Source of the DNA: CAZPAN01 sp964581165
Lineage (GTDB): Bacteria; Actinomycetota; Coriobacteriia; Coriobacteriales; CADBOM01
DNA: 8,199 nt
Assembly: GCA_964581165.1 (NCBI GenBank)
Contig: CAZOMM010000067.1
Span: forward strand, 1-8,199
Direction: 5' to 3'
In this document: piece after piece, positions 1 to 5,987 of the stretch
How the letters are laid out: every line of letters begins with the position of its first letter
How positions within the stretch are numbered: the first letter of the stretch is position 1
Translations under genes and position numbers: made by a program
The notes under the pieces: model-generated
Databases searched by the model: none
Told to the model about the DNA's origin: nothing
The model's input: only the letters and a program-made list of their open reading frames with translations

Positions 1-1
1 G

Positions 2-52
2 AACAAGCTTTCTGCTGTTGAGCTTGCAAAAAGCCGCTTGGCTGAACTGTGA
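2..52 (+). CDS. C-terminal end of an unidentified protein (partial)
   Basis: The frame beginning at base 2 reads NKLSAVELAKSRLAEL and then a TGA stop. It looks like an amphipathic C-terminal helix. A strong hairpin terminator begins 18 nt after the stop, which is what one expects behind a real rightward gene entering from the left edge. Sixteen residues are too few to name a family. An overlapping frame that stays open to base 299 has no credible protein character and runs through the terminator, so I prefer this reading. Confidence 0.5.
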   Translation, partial: NKLSAVELAKSRLAEL

Positions 53-70
53 ACCACCCGAGTTACCAAA

Positions 71-116
71 GCGTCCGAGAACGATGGGTATTACCATCTT
101 TCCCGGACGCTTTCTT
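71..116 (+). terminator. Intrinsic terminator, probably bidirectional
   Basis: The arms are GCGTCCG(a)GAA(c)GATGG and CCATC(t)TTC(c)CGGACGC around a 6-nt loop GTATTA, followed by TTTCTT on the plus strand. It lies directly after the partial gene ending at 52. In the minus-strand RNA the A-C mismatch becomes a G-U pair, so the stem is slightly better there, but only TTT follows. It is therefore likely shared with the leftward gene that ends at 195. Confidence 0.75.
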
Positions 117-194
117 AGGCACCAGTACACTACTAATGCCATCAACGATAAATCCTTGTTAGAAATAATCGCGCTAATTTCGCTTAATGCAGAG

Positions 195-1313
195 CTACAC
201 AAAAGGCAGAGTCGAAAGAGCTGCAGCTTTGGCAACCGCAATGCCCGACCAAGTAAAGCTAGCGGACCTGTTGTCGAATTTGGCTTTTGGTGGCACTAAT
301 TGAATATCACTATTTTTGGCTGGTCGCGATTCTTTAGCAGAAGAATTCGCTGCAGCTTTTTGTTCGACTTTAGACTCAAAGGCATGTTCGGGATAAGTAA
401 CCTGAATCACATCTCCCTTGGTGGAATAAATCTTTAGTAAATCACCAACAGTAAAATCAGAAACTGCTGCAGTTTCTACACGAGAAGTCAAAGAATGATA
501 GGCCTTGTGATCCGAAGAGGAGTCCTTATGGGCCGAAAGTATAGTGCTATCAATGATCTTCGAAGCCAAAACAGAAGCATTTGCGGCACTTGCAGCACGT
601 GCAGTAGCTGCAGCGGCAGCGGCTGCCACAGGATCCTCCTTGACCGAAATTTTTCCTGATTGTTGACCTTTAGAACTCTGGGCCTGCGAGGTCGAGTGTT
701 GTTTGCTAGATGCAACAAGCTTATCTTCTTTGGCCTTGCTCGCCTTGCCAGCTTTACCTGCAATAGGACTTCTTGTTTTGGCGTGGCGTGGAACATAGTC
801 CTTTTTGGAAGTGGAATTTTTATCTTCGGGAGTGGCAAAAATCTCCTTTTGATTTTTGCTTTCGTGGATAAGCTTAGTAATTATCTGCGCTAGGGTAGAG
901 GAAAGGGTATGTTCTTTAGCTTGGCTACTAGGCTGAACAAGGCAATGTTTACCCGGCTTTGCCTGGGAATCTTGCTTCTTGTTAGCAGCCTTTAATAATT
1001 TGCCATCCTCTTTTGTGTTCTGCGGATGTTTTTGAGAATCTGTATCCATTGAGTCTTTGCCGGTAAAAATCATCTCATATTTGTAGTTGGTGTACTCGAG
1101 CTTGAGATGTTTGTATTTTTTGGCTTTAATTCCCCAGCCTGCAAAGCCAACAACTGCTGCAGCTGAGGCGGCGGCAGCCACGACAGGCAAGACCATATCG
1201 CCCGAAGACGAAGCAGTAGAAGCAGTCTCTCCAACTGCAAAAGCTGACGGTACATTGATAAGCGACGATGCCACAAAGGACGTGAGCGCCGTGTTGCGTT
1301 TAATTGAGTTCAT
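195..1313 (-). CDS. Lysine/alanine/serine-rich membrane-anchored protein of unknown function
   Basis: I do not recognise a family. The 372-residue product starts with a basic N-region and a hydrophobic stretch ending SAFA at residue 26, a plausible signal-peptidase I site. A second hydrophobic Ala/Val-rich span follows at about 40-62. Directly after it comes the basic segment KAKKYKHLK, which by the positive-inside rule would face the cytoplasm. Residues ~85-230 are Lys/Ser/Gln-rich, low in hydrophobics and probably disordered. A run of eight alanines starts at residue 230 within an Ala-rich segment reaching ~250. The only stretch that looks folded is ~286-316, with FTVGDLLKIYSTKGDVIQVTY. The C-terminus (~357-372) is hydrophobic again. 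The ATG is preceded by AGGGGA with 7 nt between the GGGG core and the start. It is divergent from the MFS gene and likely ends at the hairpin 71-116. It could be an envelope or cell-surface protein; no catalytic motif is visible. Confidence 0.75.
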   Translation of the reverse strand: MNSIKRNTALTSFVASSLINVPSAFAVGETASTASSSGDMVLPVVAAAASAAAVVGFAGWGIKAKKYKHLKLEYTNYKYEMIFTGKDSMDTDSQKHPQNTKEDGKLLKAANKKQDSQAKPGKHCLVQPSSQAKEHTLSSTLAQIITKLIHESKNQKEIFATPEDKNSTSKKDYVPRHAKTRSPIAGKAGKASKAKEDKLVASSKQHSTSQAQSSKGQQSGKISVKEDPVAAAAAAATARAASAANASVLASKIIDSTILSAHKDSSSDHKAYHSLTSRVETAAVSDFTVGDLLKIYSTKGDVIQVTYPEHAFESKVEQKAAANSSAKESRPAKNSDIQLVPPKAKFDNRSASFTWSGIAVAKAAALSTLPFV

Positions 1314-1388
1314 TTGGCGTCCCCTTTTACCTCGGTATGTAAGTCCAAGGAAGTATTCAACTGTGGCTGAATTGTACCTTTCTGGGGT

Positions 1389-1417
1389 TTTTAAAACAAG
1401 TAAAGTACCGTTGACAA
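1389..1417 (-). promoter_or_regulatory. Possible promoter of the lysine-rich protein gene
   Basis: On the minus strand TTGTCA (1417-1412) and TTAAAA (1394-1389) are separated by 17 nt, a standard sigma-A-like spacing, and lie about 75 nt before the ATG at 1313. The same bases read TTGACA (1411-1416) on the plus strand, a perfect -35, but I find no good -10 at the right distance for the MFS gene. This is a weak motif-only call. Confidence 0.25.
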
Positions 1418-1444
1418 AGGAAAACTTTTGATGAACGGGCGGGT

Positions 1445-1488
1445 AAAGTTACCGTAAAGCCACGGAAAAGTTACGGCAAAGTTGCGGC
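1445..1488 (+). repeat. Four 11-bp head-to-tail repeats, candidate response-regulator operator
   Basis: Four contiguous 11-base units are AAAGTTACCGT, AAAGCCACGGA, AAAGTTACGGC and AAAGTTGCGGC. AAAG begins exactly every 11 bases (1445, 1456, 1467, 1478). A degraded extra unit, AAAGTACCG, lies at 1402-1410. Tandem direct repeats at about one helical turn are the known binding architecture of OmpR/PhoB-family response regulators such as PhoB, WalR and MtrA. The array ends 25 nt before the MFS start codon, so it either overlaps the promoter or lies in the leader RNA. The repeats are seen; the regulator is inferred. Confidence 0.6.
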
Positions 1489-1513
1489 TGATTTAGGTGG
1501 AGCTGATTTCTTT

Positions 1514-2809
1514 ATGAATAAGCAAGAAGATTCTGTAGAAAAGGGCAGTAAAACAGACTTGTGGACACGAAGTTTCTTGCTAATCACCTTTGTAAATGCC
1601 CTAGTTTTTCTTGGATTTAATATGACCATCACGGGCATGCCTGTTTATATGGAGACACTAACTAAGTCTCCTATCCTAGTGTCTATGGTTACACTTTCCG
1701 TCACTGTAACATCGATGTTTATGCGTCCATTTGCTGGTGTGTTGATCGACACTTATGCGCGCAAAGGAATCCTGATCTGCGGTATCGCGATTATGCTTGT
1801 TTCGGTTGCTGGCTTTGCAATATTTCCAATAGCTGGAGTTGTACTTGTTTTGCGCTGCGTGCAAGGAATTGGTTGGGCAATGTCTTCTAGCGCTACACAA
1901 ACAATAGCCTCTTCTGTAATACCTAGCAAACGTTTTGGCGAGGGAATGGGCTATTACTCTTTGTCCACCTCGGTAGCTACTGCTATTGCTCCTGCCCTAG
2001 CTTTGCTTTTGCTTCAGCGTTCGGGAATAGTAGCAATGGTTGGTGTTGCTGTGCTTGCTATGGCGGTGGCAATTCTTATGGCAGCGGTAATTGTTAAGTC
2101 GCAAATAGAGGCTCACAGCCCTGCTGCCCCTCATGTTTGTGAGAGTAATAATGCTCCTAATACTAAGGACAAGGCTAAGGTTAAAGCTGCCACAAGCAAA
2201 GGCATGGGCAAGATCTTTGCTTTTGAGCGTCGAGCTTTTTACCCTGCTTTGCTGATCTTTCTGCTTAATGTTGCACATGCTTCCATCGTGACATTTATTG
2301 CAATTTTTGGAAACGAACGTGGTGTTAACGAGATTTATTGGTACTTCACTATCTACGCAGTAGTTGCCGTGATTATTAGGCCTCTAGTAGGAAAAATAGT
2401 AGATAAAAAAGGTTTTTTCTGGCCCGGAATGCTATCGATGTTTGGCATGACAATCACGATGCTATTAATAGCTTTTTCCGGTTCTTTGCTGATGTTTTGC
2501 ATATCGGGGGTCGTTGCAGGCTTGGGTATAGGTTCTGCTATGGCTTTGTTTCAAACTATGTCGGTGTCGAATGTTCCAGAAAATCGACGAGGTGCAGCAA
2601 GCTCAACTTATATGTTTGGACAAGACGGAGGCATGACAATAGGCTCATTTTTCTCTGGCTTAATTGCCGATTCGTTTGGATATTCAGCAATGTATATTAT
2701 CTGCTCTGTGTTTCCGTTAATTGCCGCAATTTCGTTTCCAGTTATGGGACGCAAGCGCATCTTGGCCTATTCTCCGGAATTGGCCTTAGCTAGACATGAA
2801 GAAAAATAA
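1514..2809 (+). CDS. MFS transporter, drug/sugar-efflux (AraJ/YhhS-like) type
   Basis: The 431-residue hydrophobic protein has the normal length and 12-helix pattern of a major facilitator superfamily permease, driven by a proton gradient in the inner membrane. The motif-A loop between helices 2 and 3 is visible as RPFAGVLIDTYARKG (71-85). Its counterpart in the second half is RPLVGKIVDKKG (289-300). Residues ~115-165 (CVQGIGWAMSSSATQT and the following segment) match the helix 4-5 region. A polar, lysine-rich central loop (~196-240) joins the two six-helix halves. The substrate cannot be read from sequence; export of drugs or metabolites is the usual role of this subgroup. AGGTGGAG (1495-1502) lies 11 nt before the ATG. 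The four 11-bp repeats sit just upstream, suggesting two-component control. An EamA permease follows after 23 nt, so the two probably form an operon. Confidence 0.85.
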   Translation: MNKQEDSVEKGSKTDLWTRSFLLITFVNALVFLGFNMTITGMPVYMETLTKSPILVSMVTLSVTVTSMFMRPFAGVLIDTYARKGILICGIAIMLVSVAGFAIFPIAGVVLVLRCVQGIGWAMSSSATQTIASSVIPSKRFGEGMGYYSLSTSVATAIAPALALLLLQRSGIVAMVGVAVLAMAVAILMAAVIVKSQIEAHSPAAPHVCESNNAPNTKDKAKVKAATSKGMGKIFAFERRAFYPALLIFLLNVAHASIVTFIAIFGNERGVNEIYWYFTIYAVVAVIIRPLVGKIVDKKGFFWPGMLSMFGMTITMLLIAFSGSLLMFCISGVVAGLGIGSAMALFQTMSVSNVPENRRGAASSTYMFGQDGGMTIGSFFSGLIADSFGYSAMYIICSVFPLIAAISFPVMGRKRILAYSPELALARHEEK

Positions 2810-2832
2810 TCATTGCACGGTGGAGGTGCTTT

Positions 2833-3780
2833 TTGAGATCTAGTTCATCCGGCCCATCTGGTTCAAGACTAGCCAAATTAGCATTTTTGCTACCAATAAT
2901 CGCTAGTATCTCGTGGGGCTTGGTTGGCGTTTTTGTTCGAGAGCTTTCGGCTTTTGGATTTAACACTGCCACCATCCTTTTTGTTAGGCAGTCGTTTGCT
3001 GTGGTCTTATTGTTAATTGGGATTTTGATCTTCGACAGACAGCTTTTACGAGTTCGCGTTAAAGACATCTGGATCTTTGTGATGGCTGGATTACTTGGCG
3101 TTTTTGGCCTCAATCTATGCTACACAATAGCCACAGAAGAACTGTCACTTTCGTTAGCTGCAGTGTTGTTAAGCATGTTTCCAATATTTGTGATGGCTGC
3201 ATCTGCAATTCTTTTTAAGGAGAAGATCACAAAGAAAAAGATTTCTTGCACCGCGCTGGCAATTTTTGGATGTGCATTAACAACGGGTGTGTTTGAGGTG
3301 GCTTCACCCTGGAGTGCATCGGGTATAGGCATTGGACTTTTGGCTGCAGTTTTTTACGGAATCTACAGTGTTATTTCTAAGTTCGCTACCGATAGAGGCT
3401 ATAGCGCACTCACGATAACTTTTTATTCCTTTTTGCTTGTGGGAATTTGCCTGATTCCTTTTACAGACTGGGACACAATAGTTGTCTTTGAACTTAGTGC
3501 CCCAGTCAAATCTACAATCTTTTTGATCTTGCATTCGCTAACTGCCTCGGTACTGCCCTATGCCTTATTTACCGCTGCTCTTAAATATATGGATGCTGGC
3601 AAGGCTTCGATACTAGGCTGTGTGGAACCTATAGCAGCCACTGTTTTTGGTGCAATTATCTATGCCGAATACCCAAGCCCAATGGGATTTATTGGAATGC
3701 TGCTGGCAATAGCAGCTGTCACCGTGCTCTGTATCCCAGAGAGACAACAGCTGCAAAGCGATTCCGAGAACAGTGCTTAA
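2833..3780 (+). CDS. EamA/DMT-family transporter (RhaT/YdcZ-like permease)
   Basis: The 315-residue protein has about ten hydrophobic helices in two EamA repeats. Repeat 1 begins around SWGLVGVFVRELSAFG (27-42); repeat 2 begins around FYGIYSVISKFATDRGY (174-190). The signature near the end of the last repeat, VEPIAATVFGAIIYAEYPS (264-282), is typical of the drug/metabolite transporter superfamily, whose members export amino acids, metabolites or drugs. The substrate is not predictable. The start is TTG at 2833: a perfect GGAGGT (2822-2827) lies 5 nt before it and no in-frame ATG occurs until deep in the protein. The short gap after the MFS gene suggests co-transcription. No clear terminator follows; the next gene is convergent. 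Confidence 0.85.
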   Translation: MRSSSSGPSGSRLAKLAFLLPIIASISWGLVGVFVRELSAFGFNTATILFVRQSFAVVLLLIGILIFDRQLLRVRVKDIWIFVMAGLLGVFGLNLCYTIATEELSLSLAAVLLSMFPIFVMAASAILFKEKITKKKISCTALAIFGCALTTGVFEVASPWSASGIGIGLLAAVFYGIYSVISKFATDRGYSALTITFYSFLLVGICLIPFTDWDTIVVFELSAPVKSTIFLILHSLTASVLPYALFTAALKYMDAGKASILGCVEPIAATVFGAIIYAEYPSPMGFIGMLLAIAAVTVLCIPERQQLQSDSENSA

Positions 3781-3787
3781 GTTTACA

Positions 3788-3840
3788 GATAAGCAGCAAG
3801 TAGGTAGATAAACAGCTAGTAGGCGATTAGCATTAACAGC
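3788..3840. repeat. Degenerate tandem repeat between convergent genes
   Basis: Two units of 19 and 18 bp, starting GATAAGCAGCAAGTAG (3788) and GATAAACAGCTAGTAG (3807), are followed by a decayed third unit starting GATTAGCATTAACAGC (3825). The whole 85-bp gap (3781-3865) is rich in CAG/TAG trinucleotides. It contains no convincing hairpin terminator for either flanking gene. The same GATAA-CAGC core recurs at 7349-7389. Confidence 0.5.
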
Positions 3841-3865
3841 AAATACTCAGCAGTAGCATCAAACG

Positions 3866-4042
3866 CTAGGCTGGCGGTTTATCGGGTTCTGATTCATTTT
3901 TAGCAATCTCGTTTAGAAGCTTCTCTTCGCGCTCGCGCAACAATTCGTCAAAACCTCTTAGTGCAGCAAAGGGAACGAACTGTCTTGCTCTTTTTGGATG
4001 CCGCACAGCCTTATGTTTGTGTTGCTTAGCTTTATCAGGCAC
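3866..4042 (-). CDS. YolD-like small protein, partner of the Y-family polymerase
   Basis: This is a 58-residue basic, soluble protein. Its core, RARQFVPFAALRGFDELLREREEK, matches the RA.QF.PFAAL.GF pattern of the small YolD-like proteins encoded next to UvrX-type polymerases in Firmicutes. Their biochemical role is not settled; they are thought to assist the polymerase in the SOS response. The lysine/histidine-rich N-terminus (DKAKQHKHKAVRHPKR) may contact DNA. The C-terminal half of the clostridial relatives appears to be missing. I choose GTG at 4042 because AGGTGG lies 5 nt upstream of it. A GTG at 4051 is also in frame but has no ribosome site. The gene overlaps the polymerase stop codon by 8 nt, indicating translational coupling and shared SOS control. 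Confidence 0.7.
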   Translation of the reverse strand: MPDKAKQHKHKAVRHPKRARQFVPFAALRGFDELLREREEKLLNEIAKNESEPDKPPA

Positions 4043-5453
4043 GATGACCACCTACTTGATTATTGCGCTCTCTAGCAGTGGCTGCATCCCACAGGCTAGT
4101 TCCTTTAAGCAAAGCATTGGACCCAAAGCGTCCTTTTACCGCAATTACTACATCTTGCAAGCTGCGTTCCTGAGTCTGCCCCAATGTGCCTTTATCCCAA
4201 GACACCTCTGTAGTAAACAGGCTTGGTGTCTCACTGCTTTCTGGAGCCAGATCGACTAAGGCAATACTAATGCGCCTGATGGGAAGATCGCAGACAACTG
4301 TTTCATCAAACAAAAGCTCAAAGCGGTACATCAACTCAGCTAAGGAGCAAGTTCGCTCAGAAAATCTTTTACTTCTACCGCTGTGTATGTGAGGGCTTCT
4401 GCCTTTATTACTTCTGCTGTGTCTAGGCCTATAAGACATGTCTCCACCGATGTTTCCATCAATACCCCCATCGCCAGAATTGACACCACAGCTACTCAAA
4501 TCCCAAGCGGCAATGTCATGCGAATAAGCAAGTGACAGTGATATCCCAGCAGCAAGCATCCTTCGTTTCAGCAGCTCAAGTACAGCAAAGTCAACCATCT
4601 CCTTAAGAACTATCCTGCACTCTTCTTTGGAATAGTCCCGCTGTAAAATTTGTCCTACCGAGATTGAGCTGTCCTGAGCAGAATAGGATTTAATATCTGC
4701 CAGAGTGCAGGGTTCTTGTCCCCAGGCGTGATCAATTAGATACTCCGCATTAATTCCAAACTCTTTGTAAAGAAGCTTTTCATCGAGCATCGCTACATCA
4801 TGCAGATCAAAGGCAGAGTATTTATGTAGCCGCCTAGCAATGCCTGGGCCTATATTCCATATGTCTGTTATTGGCCGGTGAAACCATAAGGTAGATTTGA
4901 ATCCCGACTCATCCAAAAAAGCCATCCCGTCCTTGGATTTTTTTGCCGCTATATCCAGTGCGATCTTGGCTAAAAACAGATTGGTTCCTAATCCAGCTGT
5001 TGCGCTAATTCCGGTTGCATCTAGCACTTTGGATCGTAGCATCGATACAAAGCTGCAAGGGTCTCCACTATATGGCCTCAGATAGGGAGTAACATCCATA
5101 AAGCACTCATCTATTGAATAAGGATGGATATCACAAGGTGCCAGATGATGTAGGTATAGCGAGTAGATATCTGCCGAAACCTCCATGTATCTGCGCATAC
5201 GTGGAGTGGCCATGATATATTTGATACCAGAGGGAATTTCGAAAAGCCTGCACCTGTTGGGAACTCCCTTAGCTTTAAGTGGAGGGGTTACAGCCAAGCA
5301 AATCGTACCTCGACCGCGCTGTGGATCGGCCACAACTAGATTAGTCGTGAGCGGGTCGAGGCCTCTATCAACACATTCGACCGAAGCATAGAAGCTCCTA
5401 AGATCTATACAGGCATACATTCTTTGGCTGTTTTCCATATGGTTTTCAGACAT
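4035..5453 (-). CDS. Y-family error-prone DNA polymerase (UvrX/UmuC-like)
   Basis: This is a translesion DNA polymerase that copies past damaged bases with low fidelity. Numbering from the ATG at 5453 gives 472 residues. The palm motif CIDLRSFYASVEC (15-27) carries the first metal-binding Asp. YSIDE (112-116) holds the catalytic Asp-Glu pair. TGISATAGLGTNLFLAKIA (147-165) is the fingers/palm region typical of the family. IWNIGPGIARRLHKY (198-212) is the thumb helix-hairpin-helix, and VGQILQRDY (266-274) opens the little-finger domain. The end, LKGTSLWDAATARERNNQVGGHRA in the family pattern, is diagnostic of the Firmicute-type UvrX group. A Gly/Ser/Arg/His-rich stretch at ~322-366 looks like a species-specific insertion in the little finger. 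ATG 5453 has GAGGGG close upstream; an in-frame TTG at 5471 would add six residues. A SOS box lies just upstream and a YolD-like gene overlaps the stop. Confidence 0.9.
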   Translation of the reverse strand: MSENHMENSQRMYACIDLRSFYASVECVDRGLDPLTTNLVVADPQRGRGTICLAVTPPLKAKGVPNRCRLFEIPSGIKYIMATPRMRRYMEVSADIYSLYLHHLAPCDIHPYSIDECFMDVTPYLRPYSGDPCSFVSMLRSKVLDATGISATAGLGTNLFLAKIALDIAAKKSKDGMAFLDESGFKSTLWFHRPITDIWNIGPGIARRLHKYSAFDLHDVAMLDEKLLYKEFGINAEYLIDHAWGQEPCTLADIKSYSAQDSSISVGQILQRDYSKEECRIVLKEMVDFAVLELLKRRMLAAGISLSLAYSHDIAAWDLSSCGVNSGDGGIDGNIGGDMSYRPRHSRSNKGRSPHIHSGRSKRFSERTCSLAELMYRFELLFDETVVCDLPIRRISIALVDLAPESSETPSLFTTEVSWDKGTLGQTQERSLQDVVIAVKGRFGSNALLKGTSLWDAATARERNNQVGGHRA

Positions 5454-5477
5454 GTCCCCTCGTTTCCTCAAATATAT

Positions 5478-5491
5478 CGAACATATGTTCT
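5478..5491 (-). promoter_or_regulatory. LexA (SOS) box
   Basis: CGAACATATGTTCT contains the perfect 12-bp palindrome GAACATATGTTC (5479-5490). It fits the Gram-positive LexA/DinR consensus CGAACRNRYGTTYC at all but the last base. It lies 25 nt before the polymerase ATG. A -10-like TATACT (minus strand, 5497-5492) abuts it, so LexA bound here would block transcription initiation. The polymerase is a classic LexA target, so motif and gene support each other. Confidence 0.85.
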
Positions 5492-5500
5492 AGTATACTC

Positions 5501-5608
5501 TCATTCCGAGGCTAAGTCTGTCCTGTATATGGAATAGCAAGTAAAAATTCCAACGATCATCAAGACAACCATTACGGTTTGCTTGCGTGTAAGTCCCATC
5601 TTGCTCAT
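5501..5608 (-). CDS. Possible 35-residue single-span membrane peptide
   Basis: The frame from ATG 5608 to TGA 5501-5503 encodes MSKMGLTRKQ, then the hydrophobic span TVMVVLMIVGIFTCYSIY (11-28), then RTDLASE. The layout is basic N-terminus, about 18 hydrophobic residues and a short acidic tail, as in small inner-membrane peptides. GGGAG (5623-5619) lies 10 nt upstream; a second in-frame ATG is at 5599. It lies on the same strand as the polymerase and ends 9 nt before the SOS box. That position means LexA at 5478-5491 would act as a downstream roadblock for it rather than at its promoter. I do not recognise a homologue. SOS-linked membrane peptides that arrest division or depolarise the membrane exist in other bacteria, but that role here is only a guess. 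It may also be a chance frame. Confidence 0.4.
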   Translation of the reverse strand: MSKMGLTRKQTVMVVLMIVGIFTCYSIYRTDLASE

Positions 5609-5641
5609 ATTCTCGCTTCTCCCGTACGTGCCCATTCCGCT

Positions 5642-5696
5642 AAAACGGCCCACAATCTGAATGCTTGTTTAACAAGCGCCGACAGATTGCGGACCG
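5642..5696 (-). terminator. Large stem-loop with short U tract (terminator or leader RNA structure)
   Basis: In minus-strand RNA the arms CGGTCCGCAATCTG (5696-5683) and CAGATTGTGGGCCG (5659-5646) pair over 14 bp, with two G-U pairs. They enclose an inner hairpin GCTTG-TTAAA-CAAGC (5677-5663), and UUUU follows (5645-5642). On the plus strand the two G-U pairs become A-C mismatches, so the minus strand is the intended one. It could terminate the permease transcript, though 290 nt after that gene, or be a structured leader 34 nt before the small peptide ATG. Confidence 0.55.
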
Positions 5697-5987
5697 CCTA
5701 AAAAGTCATCTGTACAAGTGGGTAATTTTGCTTGTGGAAAAAAATGACACTAGTACATTAGTTTCTCGATTCAAATGCTAGCAAGTCTTACATGGACGAA
5801 AGGCCACCCGGTAAAATCCCCACCGGTAATTGTTTGATAGTTTGTAGTGCCATATTTGAGAAACTGGCTGTTTACGAGCATGCCGTAAGAAACTCAAACT
5901 GAAACTGGGCAAATCGAAACCAACACTAAAGCAGAATTGCCACTTCCAAACTAAAGCATATGCTCACTAGGCCATATGATCAGCCAT
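5697..5987. other. Gene-poor interval of about 290 bp
   Basis: I see no convincing gene. Each strand has one 36-codon ATG frame (plus 5792-5902, minus 5771-5881), and neither has a ribosome site. A possible minus-strand promoter is TTGCTA (5784-5779), 18 nt, TAATGT (5760-5755), which would read through the stem-loop toward the peptide and polymerase. Small repeats are present: AAACT three times at 5890-5906 and CCGGTAA twice near 5808-5830. CATATG occurs twice (5957-5962, 5973-5978) just after the permease stop, but the arms are too weak for a terminator. Confidence 0.4.

Noticed and set aside
18..299. 93-codon plus-strand frame at the left edge
   Set aside because: It runs through the strong terminator at 71-116 and antisense into the 3' end of the leftward gene; no ribosome site. 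The other frame, ending at 52, is a better gene tail.
1087..1431. 114-codon plus-strand frame
   Set aside because: It is antisense to the signal peptide and membrane span of the lysine-rich protein and extends into the promoter region; its Ala/Pro/Thr composition mirrors the GC-rich codons of the true gene.
2311..2325. CGAACGTGGTGTTAACG as a second SOS box
   Set aside because: The half-sites are spaced five instead of four bases apart, and it lies inside the MFS coding sequence.
5454..5471. TTG start extending the polymerase by six residues
   Set aside because: These bases contain the GAGGGG that would be the ribosome site for ATG 5453, and Y-family proteins begin close to the first catalytic Asp. 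Kept only as an alternative.
5771..5881. 36-codon minus-strand frame containing a TGGDFTGWPF-like stretch
   Set aside because: It looks slightly protein-like and could be a gene remnant, but it lacks a ribosome site and any recognisable family.
5792..5902. 36-codon plus-strand ATG frame in the gene-poor interval
   Set aside because: No ribosome site, no hydrophobic core or motif, and an equally long frame exists on the opposite strand, as expected by chance.
5957..5978. CATATG pair as terminator of the OFA permease
   Set aside because: Each CATATG is self-complementary, the stem is only 6-7 bp and AT-rich, and no U tract follows.
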